A stretch of 64,000 nucleotides of DNA, from NCBI RefSeq assembly GCF_000364445.2, contig NZ_CP043538.1:536501-600500 (forward strand). The letters run 5' to 3'. Made by a program: the position numbers and the translations under genes. Positions 1-9,141 of this stretch are shown one piece after another; position 1 is the first letter of the stretch; each line of letters opens with the position of its first letter. The notes beneath the pieces were generated by a model, which had not been told where the DNA came from, did no database searches, and worked only from the letters and a program-made list of their open reading frames with translations. The DNA is from Methylobacterium mesophilicum SR1.6/6 (GTDB lineage Bacteria > Pseudomonadota > Alphaproteobacteria > Rhizobiales > Beijerinckiaceae).

Positions 1-1
1 C

Positions 2-904
2 GCCGACCTCGACGGGCTCGCCGCGCACCGCGCCGCCATCGCGGCGGCGGATGCCGTGATCGTCGGCTCCTACGTGCCGGAGGGCATCGCGGCGGGCGCA
101 CGCGTGCTCGACTGGGCGCGCGGCGTCACCGCCTTCTACGACATCGACACGCCCGTGACCCTGGCAGCCCTGGAGGCCGGCACCTGCGCGTACCTCGCGG
201 CCGGGCAGATCCGCGACTACGACCTCTACCTGTCCTTCACAGGCGGCCCGACCCTGCGGCGCCTGGAGCGGGATTACGGCGCGCCCGCGGCGAGCGCCCT
301 CTACTGCTCGGTCGACCCGGAAGCCTACCCGATCCTCGACCGCCCGGCGCGCTACGACCTCAGTTATCTCGGGACCTACAGCCCGGACCGGCAGCCTACC
401 CTGGAGCGCCTGCTGATCGAGCCAGCCCGCCGCGCCCCGAAGCTGCGCTTCGCGGTGGCCGGACCGCAATACCCGGCCGGCATCGACTGGCCCTCCAACG
501 TGGAGCGGATCGAGCACCTGCCGCCCGACCGGCACCCTGAGTTCTACGCGGCGAGCCGCTACACGTTGAACGTCACCCGCGCCGACATGGTCCGGGCCGG
601 CTGGAGCCCGAGCGTGCGCCTGTTCGAGGCGGGCGCCTGCGGCACCCCGGTGCTCTCCGACCGCTGGGACGGGCTCGACACCCTGCTGGTGCCGGAGCGC
701 GAGATCCTGCTGCCGGACGGTCCGGACGCCGTCCTCTCTATCCTGCGCGACCGCTCCGAGGCCGAGCGGCGGCAGCTCGGCGCGGCGGCCCGGGCAGCGA
801 TCCTGGCGCGGCACACCGCCGCCGTCCGCGCCGCGGACCTCGAACGCATCCTCGGCGAGGCACGGGCGCAGCGTGCGCCCGCTCTCGCGGTCATCGGTCA
901 CTAG
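2..904 (+). CDS. CgeB-like glycosyltransferase, 5' end outside window
   Basis: The frame is open from the first bases of the window to a TAG at 902-904, so the true start lies upstream; GTG at 56 is only the first start codon inside. The visible ~300 residues look like the C-terminal half of CgeB-type (Glyco_trans_1_2) glycosyltransferases: a DLSYLGTYSPDRQ block, a stretch with RFAVAGPQYP, then a C-terminal GWSPSVRLFEAGACGTPVLSD segment typical of the nucleotide-sugar binding half of GT-B enzymes. It is followed 12 bases later by an SDR epimerase and then Ino1, suggesting assembly of a glycosylated, possibly inositol-containing, molecule. Donor and acceptor cannot be read from sequence. The family call is by motif recognition; the pathway is inference. 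Confidence 0.72.
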   Translation, partial: ADLDGLAAHRAAIAAADAVIVGSYVPEGIAAGARVLDWARGVTAFYDIDTPVTLAALEAGTCAYLAAGQIRDYDLYLSFTGGPTLRRLERDYGAPAASALYCSVDPEAYPILDRPARYDLSYLGTYSPDRQPTLERLLIEPARRAPKLRFAVAGPQYPAGIDWPSNVERIEHLPPDRHPEFYAASRYTLNVTRADMVRAGWSPSVRLFEAGACGTPVLSDRWDGLDTLLVPEREILLPDGPDAVLSILRDRSEAERRQLGAAARAAILARHTAAVRAADLERILGEARAQRAPALAVIGH

Positions 905-916
905 GCAGGCGGGAGA

Positions 917-1927
917 ATGATGGTGGGAACCAGGAGCGGTGTCCGAGTCCTCGTCGCCGGCGGCGCCGGCTTCATCGGCTCGCATCTGATCGACGCGCTC
1001 CTCGCCGAGGGCGCGCGCGTCACCTGCGTCGACAGCCTGCTCACCGGAAGGCGGGCGAACCTCGCCCACCTCGCCCGCGAGCCGCGCTTCGACTTCGTGG
1101 AAGCGGATGTGACCGCGCCGCTGCCCTCGCTGCCGCGCGTCGACAGGGTCTACAATCTCGCCTGCGCGGCCTCGCCGCCGCACTATCAGGCCGACCCGAT
1201 CCACACGATGATGACCAGCGTGCTGGGCACCGGCCGGCTCCTGGAACTCGCCCGGGATTCGGAGGCGCGCTTCCTCCAGGCCTCGACCAGCGAGGTCTAC
1301 GGCGATCCGGAGCGGCACCCGCAGGAGGAATCCTACTGGGGCAACGTGAACCCCACGGGGCCGCGGGCCTGCTACGACGAGGGCAAGCGCTCCGCCGAGA
1401 CCCTGACCTTCGACTTCGAGCGCCAGCACGGCCTCGACATCCGCGTGGCGCGGATCTTCAACACCTACGGGCCCCGGATGCGCGCCGATGACGGGCGCGT
1501 CGTCTCCAACGTGATCTGCCAGGCGCTCGCGGGCGACGACATCACGGTCTACGGCGACGGCGAGCAGACTCGCTCCTTCTGCTACGTCAGCGACTTGGTG
1601 GACGGGCTCCTCCGTCTGATGGAGGCCGGGACGCCCCTCGACGGGCCGGTCAACCTCGGCAACCCCCGGGAGATGACCGTCGGCGAACTGGTCGACCTCG
1701 TCGTGCGGATGACCGAGACCCCGTCCCGCATCGTGCGCCGGCCGCTGCCGGTGGACGATCCACAGCGCCGGCGCCCCGACATCACCCGTGCAGAGACGCG
1801 GCTCGGCTGGTCGCCCCGGGTGCCGCTGGAGGAGGGCCTGGAGGCGACGATCGCGTGGTTCTCCCGCGAGATCGCCCCGCGCCCCGCCCGTCCGGCCATC
1901 GAGGAGCGCGCCGTTGTCGCCGGCTGA
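917..1927 (+). CDS. NAD-dependent epimerase/dehydratase, UDP-glucuronate decarboxylase-like
   Basis: 336 residues of the extended SDR family. The N-terminal Rossmann motif GGAGFIGSHL lies at about residues 15-24, the active-site Ser/Thr region is QASTSEVYGDP, and the catalytic YxxxK is YDEGK (about residues 154-158). The block ARIFNTYGPRM followed by VVSNVICQAL and YGDGEQTRSFCYVSDLVDG is the pattern seen in UDP-glucuronate decarboxylases (UXS, making UDP-xylose), although dTDP-glucose dehydratases and other NDP-sugar epimerases share much of it. Start ATG 917 is preceded by GGCGGGAGA. It sits between a glycosyltransferase and inositol phosphate synthase, so it probably supplies the nucleotide sugar used by this cluster. 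Confidence 0.8.
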   Translation: MMVGTRSGVRVLVAGGAGFIGSHLIDALLAEGARVTCVDSLLTGRRANLAHLAREPRFDFVEADVTAPLPSLPRVDRVYNLACAASPPHYQADPIHTMMTSVLGTGRLLELARDSEARFLQASTSEVYGDPERHPQEESYWGNVNPTGPRACYDEGKRSAETLTFDFERQHGLDIRVARIFNTYGPRMRADDGRVVSNVICQALAGDDITVYGDGEQTRSFCYVSDLVDGLLRLMEAGTPLDGPVNLGNPREMTVGELVDLVVRMTETPSRIVRRPLPVDDPQRRRPDITRAETRLGWSPRVPLEEGLEATIAWFSREIAPRPARPAIEERAVVAG

Positions 1928-1954
1928 TCGAAGCTCCGGACGTCCGAGGCGCTG

Positions 1955-3037
1955 ATGGCCGCCGCCCCCATCCGCGTCGGCCTCGTCGGGATCGGCAACT
2001 GCGCCTCGTCCTTCGTGCAGGGGCTGCACCATTACCGCGACGCCGCCCCCGGGGACGCGGTGCCGGGCCTGATGTCGCCAGATCTCGGCGGCTACCGGGT
2101 GCGCGACGTCGCCGTGGTCTCGGCCTTCGACGTGAGCGCCGCCAAGGTCGGGCGGGACCTCGCCGACGCGATCCTGGCGGAGCCCAACAACACCCAGGTC
2201 TTCGCCGCGGTGCCGGCGACCGGCGTCACGGTCCGGCGGGGGCCGACGCTCGACGGGATCGGCCGCTACCTGGAGGGTGTGGTGGCGGAATCGCCCGAGC
2301 CAGTGGCCGATGTCGCGGAGGCACTGCGGCGCAGCGGCACGCAGGTGCTGGTCTCCTACCTGCCGGTGGGTGCGCAGGCGGCCACCGAGTTCTACGCCGA
2401 ATGCGCGCTCCAGGCCGGCTGCGCCTTCGTGAACTGCATCCCGGTCTTCATCGCGTCGAATCCGGAATGGGCGGAGCGCTTCGCCGCGAAGGGGCTGCCG
2501 ATCGTGGGCGACGACATCAAGAGCCAGGTCGGCGCCACCATCGTGCACCGGGTGCTGGCGAACCTGATGCGCGAGCGCGGGGTGCGGCTCGACCGGACCT
2601 ACCAGCTCAATTTCGGCGGCAACGCCGACTTCCTGAACATGCTCGAACGCGAGCGGCTGGAATCGAAGAAGCTGTCCAAGACCCGGGCGGTGACGAGCCA
2701 GCTCGATGCGCCGCTGGCGCCGGACGACGTCCATGTCGGCCCGAGCGACCACGTGCCCTGGCTGACCGACCGGAAATGGGCGCATATCCGGCTGGAGGGC
2801 ACCGCCTTCGGGGGCGTGCCGCTCAACATCGAGCTGAAGCTCGAAGTGTGGGACTCGCCGAACTCCGCCGGCATCGTCATCGACGCGGTGCGCTGCGCCC
2901 GCCTCGCCCTGGACCGGGGGATCGGCGGCGCCCTGGAGGGCCCGTCGAGCTACTTCATGAAGTCGCCGCCCCGGCAGTTCACCGACGCGGAGGCGCGGGA
3001 GCGCACCCGCCGCTTCGTGGCGGGCGAGGCGGCGTGA
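1955..3037 (+). CDS. Inositol-3-phosphate synthase (Ino1 family)
   Basis: 360 residues, close to the length of the short archaeal/actinobacterial Ino1 type and much shorter than the eukaryotic enzyme. The N-terminal NAD-binding segment is [17 protein letters not shown]. Further in are a [16 protein letters not shown] block, [12 protein letters not shown] (GDDxKSQxG is a hallmark of Ino1), [11 protein letters not shown] and a Lys-rich ESKKLSKT segment expected to hold active-site lysines. The enzyme converts glucose-6-phosphate to inositol-3-phosphate with bound NAD. It lies 27 bases after the SDR gene in the same direction. Inositol synthesis is uncommon in Proteobacteria, so the clustering with glycosyltransfer genes suggests a dedicated inositol-containing product rather than general metabolism. 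Confidence 0.85.
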   Translation: MAAAPIRVGLVGIGNCASSFVQGLHHYRDAAPGDAVPGLMSPDLGGYRVRDVAVVSAFDVSAAKVGRDLADAILAEPNNTQVFAAVPATGVTVRRGPTLDGIGRYLEGVVAESPEPVADVAEALRRSGTQVLVSYLPVGAQAATEFYAECALQAGCAFVNCIPVFIASNPEWAERFAAKGLPIVGDDIKSQVGATIVHRVLANLMRERGVRLDRTYQLNFGGNADFLNMLERERLESKKLSKTRAVTSQLDAPLAPDDVHVGPSDHVPWLTDRKWAHIRLEGTAFGGVPLNIELKLEVWDSPNSAGIVIDAVRCARLALDRGIGGALEGPSSYFMKSPPRQFTDAEARERTRRFVAGEAA

Positions 3038-3066
3038 TGAGGAGCGATTCAGATCCGGCATGCGCC

Positions 3067-3248
3067 CTCCCTCCCCCCTCTGCGGGGGAGGGTGGCCCCC
3101 GAAGGGGGTCGGGAGAGGGGAGCGACGGTGCAGAAAGAGGCGGAGGCCTTCATGAAGGTCGCCCCAAATCCGGAAGCCGGGTTCCCCTCTCCCGACCCCG
3201 CCTTACGGCCGGCGCCGGGCCACCCTCCCCCGCAGAGGGGGGAGGGAG
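3067..3248. repeat. Dispersed inverted-repeat element, copy 1
   Basis: About 180 bases with long inverted arms. The left arm begins with a pyrimidine-rich tract running into TGCGGGGGAGGGTGGCC and GTCGGGAGAGGGGA. The right arm is the reverse complement (TCCCCTCTCCCGAC, then GGCCACCCTCCCCCGCAGAGGGG). A short internal C/G hairpin follows the GGTGGCC of the left arm, and the arms are separated by about 55 unrelated bases. It fills most of the gap between ino1 and the histidine phosphatase. A clearly related copy lies at 44227-44418 inside the pyruvate dehydrogenase E2 gene. This looks like a non-autonomous palindromic repeat family. Confidence 0.85.
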
Positions 3249-3299
3249 ACGCGCGGATGCGTGGGAGAGATCCGTCCCCACGCCGAGCCGCGTCTTCGC

Positions 3300-3890
3300 A
3301 TGAGGCAGGTCTTCCTCGTGCGCCACGGCAGCCACGATCGGCTGGGCCGGATCCTGTGCGGGCGCATGCCGGGCGTCTGCCTGAGCGAGGCTGGCCGCGC
3401 CGAGGCGCAGGCCCTGGCCCGCCGCCTCGCCGGCTGCGGCGCCGGCACCCTGCTGGCGAGCCCGCGCGAACGGACCGCCGAGACCGCGGCCCCGATCGCC
3501 GCCGCCCTCGGCCTGGATGTCGGGACGGAGCCCGGCCTCGACGAGATCGACTTCGGCACCTGGACCGGCCGCAGCTTCGCCGAACTCGCGGCCGATCCCG
3601 ACTGGGCCACCTGGAACGCGCAGCGCGCCACCGCCCGTCCGCCGGACGGCGAGGGCATGGCGGAGGCGCAGGGCCGCGTCGGACGGATCCTCGACCGCCT
3701 CGCCGCGGACGGCGCGCCCGTGATTCTGGTGAGCCACGCCGACGTGATCCGCGCCGCGCTCCTGACGGTCCTGGGGCTCGGCCTCGACGCCTACGACCGG
3801 ATCGTGGTCGATCCCGCCTCCTGCAGCGAGCTCGCCCTCTGGCCCGGCGGCGGCCGCGTCGTCTCCCTCAACGAACGGACCGCACCATGA
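3300..3890 (+). CDS. Histidine phosphatase family protein
   Basis: 196 residues from ATG 3300. The protein begins with the phosphohistidine motif (VFLVRHGSHD, residues 4-13), has a second arginine block SPRERTAET, an EIDFGTWTGRSF segment and the late catalytic histidine in VILVSHADVIRA, as in phosphoglycerate-mutase-like phosphatases. An upstream in-frame ATG (3261) would add residues that lie next to the repeat element and show no family similarity, so ATG 3300 is preferred. The stop overlaps the start of the next gene (ATGA). It may dephosphorylate inositol phosphate or a sugar phosphate made by its neighbours; the substrate is inferred from context only. Confidence 0.78.
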   Translation: MRQVFLVRHGSHDRLGRILCGRMPGVCLSEAGRAEAQALARRLAGCGAGTLLASPRERTAETAAPIAAALGLDVGTEPGLDEIDFGTWTGRSFAELAADPDWATWNAQRATARPPDGEGMAEAQGRVGRILDRLAADGAPVILVSHADVIRAALLTVLGLGLDAYDRIVVDPASCSELALWPGGGRVVSLNERTAP

Positions 3891-4675
3891 CGGCCACCGC
3901 CGTGACGGCCGAAGATCTGCGCCGGCAGGCCGACGCCCTCGGCCCCTGGTTCCACAACATCGACCTCGGCGACGGGGTCTGGACCGCCCCGGACCATTTC
4001 CTCGGCGACTACCCGGGCGTGAAGTGGCGCCGCTTCGCCGACGCGCTGCCCGCCGACCTCACCGGTAAGAGCGTCCTCGACATCGGCTGCAACGGCGGCT
4101 TCTACGCCATCGCGATGAAGCAGCGGGGCGCCGCCCGGGTGCTGGGCCTCGATTCCGACGACCGCTACCTCGCCCAGGCCCGCTTCGCCGCCGCCAGCCT
4201 CGGCCACGACATCGAGTTCCGCAACCTCTCCGTCTACGACGTCGGCGCCCTGGGCGAGCGGTTTGACGTCGTGCTGTTCATGGGCGTGCTCTACCACCTG
4301 CGCCACCCGCTGCTCGCCCTCGACCTGATCCGCGAGCACGTGGCCGGCGACCTCCTGGTGTTCCAGTCGATGCTGCGTGGCAGCCGGGCGGTCGAGCCGG
4401 TCGCCGCGGATTACGATTTCTGGGACATGGACCAGTTCGAGCGGCCCGGTTACCCGCGGATGCACTTCGTCGAGCGCTCCTATGCGCACGACTGGACCAA
4501 CTGGTGGATCCCCAACCGCGCCGGCATCGAGGCGATGCTGCGGGCGAGCGGCTTCTCGATCGAGGCCCAGCCCGAGGCGGAGGTCTATCTCTGCCGCACC
4601 GCGCCGGTGCCCTACGGGGTGGGGGCCGAATATCCTGCGCGGGCGCAGGCTCACGGACGCGGGGGAATGCGATGA
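3887..4675 (+). CDS. SAM-dependent methyltransferase, TIGR04290-like
   Basis: 262 residues. A class I methyltransferase core is visible: motif I SVLDIGCNGGFYAIAM at about residues 60-75, an acidic loop VLGLDSDD, then FDVVLFMGVLYHLRHPLLALD. The N-terminal GPWFHNIDLGDGVWT and the C-terminal NRAGIEAMLRASGF match the TIGR04290 (Rta_06860-like) family as I remember it. The start ATG 3887 overlaps the upstream stop by ATGA, and its own stop overlaps the next ATG in the same way, so histidine phosphatase, methyltransferase and glycosidase-like genes are translationally coupled. The methyl acceptor is unknown. Confidence 0.75.
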   Translation: MTATAVTAEDLRRQADALGPWFHNIDLGDGVWTAPDHFLGDYPGVKWRRFADALPADLTGKSVLDIGCNGGFYAIAMKQRGAARVLGLDSDDRYLAQARFAAASLGHDIEFRNLSVYDVGALGERFDVVLFMGVLYHLRHPLLALDLIREHVAGDLLVFQSMLRGSRAVEPVAADYDFWDMDQFERPGYPRMHFVERSYAHDWTNWWIPNRAGIEAMLRASGFSIEAQPEAEVYLCRTAPVPYGVGAEYPARAQAHGRGGMR

Positions 4676-5577
4676 TCGACTCGGTGATGCTCTGGAACGA
4701 GCCCAACAACAAGTCGCACTGGGACCCGGAGATCGATCCCGACTGGCTACTCTTCGCCGAGATGGTCAAGGAGGCGGGCCACGCGATCCGGGACGTGAAC
4801 CCGAACCTGACCCGCGTGCTCGGCGGCATCTCGCCGATCGATCCGCTCTTCATTCGCAACATGGAGGCCCGCGGCGTCCTCGACGCCGTCGACGCCGTGG
4901 CGGTGCACGGCTTCCCCCTCGACTGGAACCTGTGGTCGATCCATGACTGGCCGGCCAAGGTCGACGAGATCCGCGCGGTCACCGACCTGCCGGTCTGGGT
5001 CTCGGAGGTCGGCGTCTCGACCTTCGGCGCCGAGGAGGTCCAGGATTGGGGCCTGCGCCGGACCCTGGAGCTGCTCTCGGGGCGGGCGCCGCGGATCCAC
5101 TGGTACAGCCTCTACGACCTGCCGCGGGAATGGGAGGCCACCACCCGCCACAAGGAGGCCGAGGGCTCCTCCTACTACCGGCACTTCCACATGGGCCTGC
5201 TCCGCCAGGACGGCACGCCGAAGATCGCGCTGGAGAGTTTTGCCCGCCACACCCCCGAGATTGGCCTGTGCCAGTGGTTCCACTTCGAGGACCACCGGCT
5301 CGACGAGGCGGTTTCGTGGATGAAGCGGCTAGGCGTGCGCCATCTACGCACCGGCCTCTCCTGGGCCGACAGCTTCCGCCCCGGGGCGCTGGACTGGTTC
5401 GACCGGCAGATGGAGGCGCTGAAGGACTTCGACGTCACCGTCACCTTCTGCTTCACGCCGGAGCATCGGGGGATCTCGCCTCATCACACCAGCGCGCCGC
5501 TGGTCCGGGGAGAATACGCGGCGTTCTGCACCGCCATGGTCCGGCGCTACGCGCCCGGGCAGTACCCCGCGGGCTGA
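4672..5577 (+). CDS. Glycoside-hydrolase-like (beta/alpha)8 protein
   Basis: 301 residues. Near the N-terminus is LWNEPNNKSHW, the 'NEP' signature that carries the acid/base glutamate in clan GH-A enzymes such as family 39 xylosidases. Later blocks (VDAVAVHGFPLDW, PVWVSEVGVSTFG with a candidate nucleophile Glu, IHWYSLYDLP) fit a beta/alpha barrel. The protein is shorter than secreted xylosidases and has no signal peptide, so it would be cytoplasmic. The ATG overlaps the methyltransferase stop. Because the rest of the cluster is biosynthetic, this may trim or transfer a sugar rather than degrade polysaccharide. Family membership is moderately sure; activity is unknown. Confidence 0.65.
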   Translation: MIDSVMLWNEPNNKSHWDPEIDPDWLLFAEMVKEAGHAIRDVNPNLTRVLGGISPIDPLFIRNMEARGVLDAVDAVAVHGFPLDWNLWSIHDWPAKVDEIRAVTDLPVWVSEVGVSTFGAEEVQDWGLRRTLELLSGRAPRIHWYSLYDLPREWEATTRHKEAEGSSYYRHFHMGLLRQDGTPKIALESFARHTPEIGLCQWFHFEDHRLDEAVSWMKRLGVRHLRTGLSWADSFRPGALDWFDRQMEALKDFDVTVTFCFTPEHRGISPHHTSAPLVRGEYAAFCTAMVRRYAPGQYPAG

Positions 5578-5686
5578 ACGGCCAACATAGGTAGGCGCCC
5601 GGCCTTCCCGCGCCGTCTAAGCCTGTCTGGGAGTCCGGGCCCGCGTGTCCGACCCCGGTGACGTCGCCCGGAGGTGGACGCACGGC

Positions 5687-6346
5687 ATGGTGCAGATCTT
5701 TCGTCCGGGCGCCGACACGGTCGCCCGGGTCGTCCTGGCCTCGGTGGCCGTGGTGCCGGTCCTGTCGATGGGCCTCGCCTACGCGTACTGGCGCTCGCCC
5801 TACGCCACCCAGCAGGAGGTGACCCGCGAGCAGCCGGTCCCATTCAGCCACGAGCACCATGTCGGCGGCCTCGGGATCGATTGCCGCTACTGCCACACGT
5901 CGGTGGAGAAGGCCGCCTTCCCGGGCATCCCGCCCACCGAGACCTGCATGAGCTGCCACTCGCAGGTCTGGACCAACGCGCCGATGCTGGCGCCGGTGCG
6001 CACCAGCCTCGCGGAGGGGCGGCCGTTGGAATGGCGCAAGGTCCACGCCCTGCCCCACTACGTCTACTTCAACCATTCCGTGCACGTGGCCAAGGGCGTC
6101 GGCTGCACCACCTGCCACGGCGAAGTCCAGACCATGAAGCTGGTCCGGCAGGTGGCGCCGCTCACCATGGGATGGTGCCTCGACTGCCACCGCGATCCGG
6201 CCCCGAACCTGCGCCCCCGCGAGGCGGTGTTCGACACGAACTGGACCCCGCCGCCCGATCAGAAAGCGGTCGGCGCGCAACTCGTGAAGGCCTACCACAT
6301 CAAGAGCCCCCAGCGGCTCAGCGAGTGCTCCATATGCCACCGCTGA
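5687..6346 (+). CDS. actA: Alternative complex III subunit ActA, pentaheme cytochrome c
   Basis: 219 residues from ATG 5687, which has GGAGG at 5670-5674; GTG 5645 is an alternative in-frame start. After a single N-terminal membrane anchor (VVLASVAVVPVLSMGLAYAY) the protein carries five CxxCH heme sites: CRYCH, CMSCH, CTTCH, CLDCH and CSICH, the last close to the C-terminus. This is the pattern of ActA, the periplasmic multiheme subunit of alternative complex III, which oxidises quinol and passes electrons to cytochrome c or directly to an oxidase. It is the first gene of a tightly overlapping operon and overlaps actB by 13 bases. Confidence 0.9.
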   Translation: MVQIFRPGADTVARVVLASVAVVPVLSMGLAYAYWRSPYATQQEVTREQPVPFSHEHHVGGLGIDCRYCHTSVEKAAFPGIPPTETCMSCHSQVWTNAPMLAPVRTSLAEGRPLEWRKVHALPHYVYFNHSVHVAKGVGCTTCHGEVQTMKLVRQVAPLTMGWCLDCHRDPAPNLRPREAVFDTNWTPPPDQKAVGAQLVKAYHIKSPQRLSECSICHR

Positions 6347-9141
6347 GCACCCCCTCCCGTCGCGAGGCGCTGGGCCTGCTCTCCGCGGGCATCGCCGCGG
6401 GCCTCGGCGCCTGCTCGAAACCCTCCGAGGAGCTGGTGCCCTACGTGGTGCAGCCGGAGCAACTGCTGCCCGGCGTGCCGGCGCGTTACGCCACCGCGTT
6501 GTCGCTGGGCGGCTGGGCGCGGGGCGTCCACGCCATCGCGGTGGACGGGCGCCCGATCAAGATCGAGGGCAATCCCCAGCACCCGGCGAGCCTCGGGGCC
6601 ACCGACGTCTTCGCCGAGGCCGCAATCCTCGACCTCTACGATCCAGACCGCTCGCGGACGGTGACCGAGCGGGTGAGCGGCATCGCCTCCTGGGACATGG
6701 TCGAGCGGGCGCTGGCCGCGCCCCTGGCGCAGGTGCGCCGGGAGAAGGGGCGGGGCCTGCGCCTGCTCACCGGGCGGGTCACCTCGCCGACGCTCGCCCG
6801 CCAGATCGCCGCCCTGCTTCAGGCAATGCCCGAGGCGGTCTGGCACGTCCACGAGCCCCTGGACGATGCCGCCGCGCTCCGCGGCGCGGACCTCGCCTTC
6901 GGCCGCCCCTTGCGGGCGCTGCCGGATCCGGGCCGCGCCGAGATAATCTGCTGCGTCGGCGCCGACACGCTCGGGCCCGGGCCGGACCAGATCCGGTTCG
7001 GCCGCGCGTTCATCGACCGGCGCCAGGACCCGGTACGGTTCGGCCGGCTCTACGTCGCCGAGACCGCGCTGACCCAGACCGGCATCAAGGCCGATGCCCG
7101 CTGCGCCCTCCACCCGGCCGACCACGCCGGCCTGCTGGCCGCCCTAGCGAGCAGCCTCGGCGCGAACCTCCTCGTCCCCGACCTGCCGCCGGAGGCCGCC
7201 CGGTTCGCCACGGCCGCCGCGGCGGACCTGCGCGGTGCCGAGGGCCGCGCCCTGGTCCTCGTGGGCGACGCCCTGCCGCCGGAGCTGCACGCCCTCGGTC
7301 ACTGGATCAACGGCCGGCTGAAGGCCCCGGTCACGTATGTCGCCCCCCACGACGTCGCGGGCGACCATGCGCCCGCCGATCTCGCGACCCTGGCGGCGGA
7401 TCTCGATCGCGGCGGGGTCTCCTGCCTCGCGATCCTCGGCTGCAACCCGGTCCAGACCGCGCCGGCCGACCTCGCCTTCGCGGACAAGATCGGCCGCGCC
7501 GGCTTCTCGGTCCATGCCGGGCTCCACGGCGACGAGACCGCGGGGGCCACGCACTGGCACCTGCCGCTGGCGCACGAATTGGAGTGCTGGTCGGATCTGC
7601 GGGCTCTGGACGGCACTGCGAGCCTCGTCCAGCCTCTGGTCCGGCCCCTCTACGGCGGCCGCTCGGCTCACGAGATCCTGTCGCTCCTCGCGAGCGCGCC
7701 CGCCACCGCCGGCTACGACATCGTCCGGGCGACGTGGCACGACCGGGGCGGCGATGATTTCGAGGGCTGGTGGCGCAAGGCACTCCACGACGGGGTGATC
7801 CCCGACAGCGCCGCCGCCCCGGTGGATCCGGGCGAGGCGCGGCTGCCGGCCCTGCCGTTGCGGCCGCCCGTCACCGGCCTCGCCGTGGAAATGCGCCCGG
7901 ATCCCTGTCTCTATGACGGCCGCTACGCCAACAATGCGTGGCTGCAGGAATGCCCGAAGCCGGTCTCGAAGCAGGTCTGGGGTAACGCCCTGGCGCTCTC
8001 GGCACGTGAGGCCGCCCGGCGCAGCCTCGCGGCCGGGGACGTGGTGCGGCTCGGGATGGATGGCCGTGCCATCGAGGCGCTGGTTTCGGTGGAATCCGGC
8101 GTGGCCGACGGGGCGGGCGTTCTGACCCTCGGTTACGGCCGCCCCCGTGCCGGGGCGATCGGCAGCGGGATCGGCGCGGACGGCTACCGCCTCGCCACGG
8201 CGGCGGCGCCGCGCCTGTTGGCGGGCGTCGACGTCGAGAAGCTCGATCGGACGGGCGAGGTGCTGCGCACCCAGAATTATACGCAGATCGAAGGCGAGAC
8301 CAGGAAACTCTTCCGCCAGATCGCCCTGGCCGACCTTCCGCAGGCAAAGCCCAAGGGCATCGGCGCCGAACAGCCGACCCTCCTCGAACCCTGGACAGGC
8401 GACGCCGACGGCCATGCCTGGGCGATGGTGATCGACACCCATGCCTGCATCGGCTGCAACGCCTGCGTGGTCGCCTGCCAGTCCGAGAACAACGTCCCCG
8501 TCGTCGGGCCTGAGGAGATCGCCCGGGGCCGGATGATGCACTGGCTGCGGGTCGATCTCTACGATTCCGGCACGCCCGAGGCGGTTCATGCGGGGTTCCA
8601 GCCGGTGCCCTGCATGCATTGCGAGCACGCGCCCTGCGAGCCGGTCTGCCCGGTGGCGGCCTCCGTCCATGACGGCGAGGGTCTCAACCTCCAGGTCTAC
8701 AACCGCTGCGTCGGGACGCGCTTCTGCGAGGCGAACTGCCCCTACAAGGTCCGGCGCTTCAACTTCTTCGGTTACGCGGACGGCCAACCCTACGCGACAA
8801 TGGGCGCCGAGAGCATCAAGGCGCAGCACAACCCGAACGTCACGGTCCGGGCCCGCGGCGTGATGGAGAAGTGCACCTACTGCATCCAGCGGATCGCAAA
8901 CGAACGGCAGGATTCTGAGCGCGACGGCCGTCCGATGGGCCCGGTCGCCACCGCCTGCCAGTCCGCCTGCCCGACCCGGGCCATTACCTTCGGCGACTTG
9001 GCGAAACCCGACAGCCCGATCCGCCGCCTGCGCCAGGACCCCCGCCACTACGCCCTGATGGAGGAGCTGAACACGCGGCCCCGCACCACCTACCTCGCCG
9101 ACCTCCACGCCCCGAACCCGGATCTCGGAGGGCGGACGTGA
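6334..9141 (+). CDS. actB: Alternative complex III subunit ActB, molybdopterin-like and iron-sulfur protein
   Basis: 935 residues. The N-terminus has a twin-arginine signal (SRREALGLLSAGIAAGLGAC) ending in a lipobox-like LGAC. The first ~650 residues resemble the large molybdopterin oxidoreductase fold, which in this family does not bind molybdenum. The C-terminal ~250 residues are a ferredoxin-like domain with four cysteine clusters: CIGCNACVVAC, CMHCEHAPCEPVC, CVGTRFCEANC, and CTYC with CQSACP. These fit three 4Fe-4S and one 3Fe-4S centres. The fusion of both parts in one chain is normal for ActB. The next gene starts at GTG 9138, overlapping this stop by GTGA. Confidence 0.9.
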   Translation: MPPLSTPSRREALGLLSAGIAAGLGACSKPSEELVPYVVQPEQLLPGVPARYATALSLGGWARGVHAIAVDGRPIKIEGNPQHPASLGATDVFAEAAILDLYDPDRSRTVTERVSGIASWDMVERALAAPLAQVRREKGRGLRLLTGRVTSPTLARQIAALLQAMPEAVWHVHEPLDDAAALRGADLAFGRPLRALPDPGRAEIICCVGADTLGPGPDQIRFGRAFIDRRQDPVRFGRLYVAETALTQTGIKADARCALHPADHAGLLAALASSLGANLLVPDLPPEAARFATAAAADLRGAEGRALVLVGDALPPELHALGHWINGRLKAPVTYVAPHDVAGDHAPADLATLAADLDRGGVSCLAILGCNPVQTAPADLAFADKIGRAGFSVHAGLHGDETAGATHWHLPLAHELECWSDLRALDGTASLVQPLVRPLYGGRSAHEILSLLASAPATAGYDIVRATWHDRGGDDFEGWWRKALHDGVIPDSAAAPVDPGEARLPALPLRPPVTGLAVEMRPDPCLYDGRYANNAWLQECPKPVSKQVWGNALALSAREAARRSLAAGDVVRLGMDGRAIEALVSVESGVADGAGVLTLGYGRPRAGAIGSGIGADGYRLATAAAPRLLAGVDVEKLDRTGEVLRTQNYTQIEGETRKLFRQIALADLPQAKPKGIGAEQPTLLEPWTGDADGHAWAMVIDTHACIGCNACVVACQSENNVPVVGPEEIARGRMMHWLRVDLYDSGTPEAVHAGFQPVPCMHCEHAPCEPVCPVAASVHDGEGLNLQVYNRCVGTRFCEANCPYKVRRFNFFGYADGQPYATMGAESIKAQHNPNVTVRARGVMEKCTYCIQRIANERQDSERDGRPMGPVATACQSACPTRAITFGDLAKPDSPIRRLRQDPRHYALMEELNTRPRTTYLADLHAPNPDLGGRT

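Noticed and set aside
1855..3303. A 482-residue plus-strand ORF overlapping ino1
   Set aside because: It is Arg/Gly/Pro-rich shadow sequence in another frame of ino1, which has clear family motifs.
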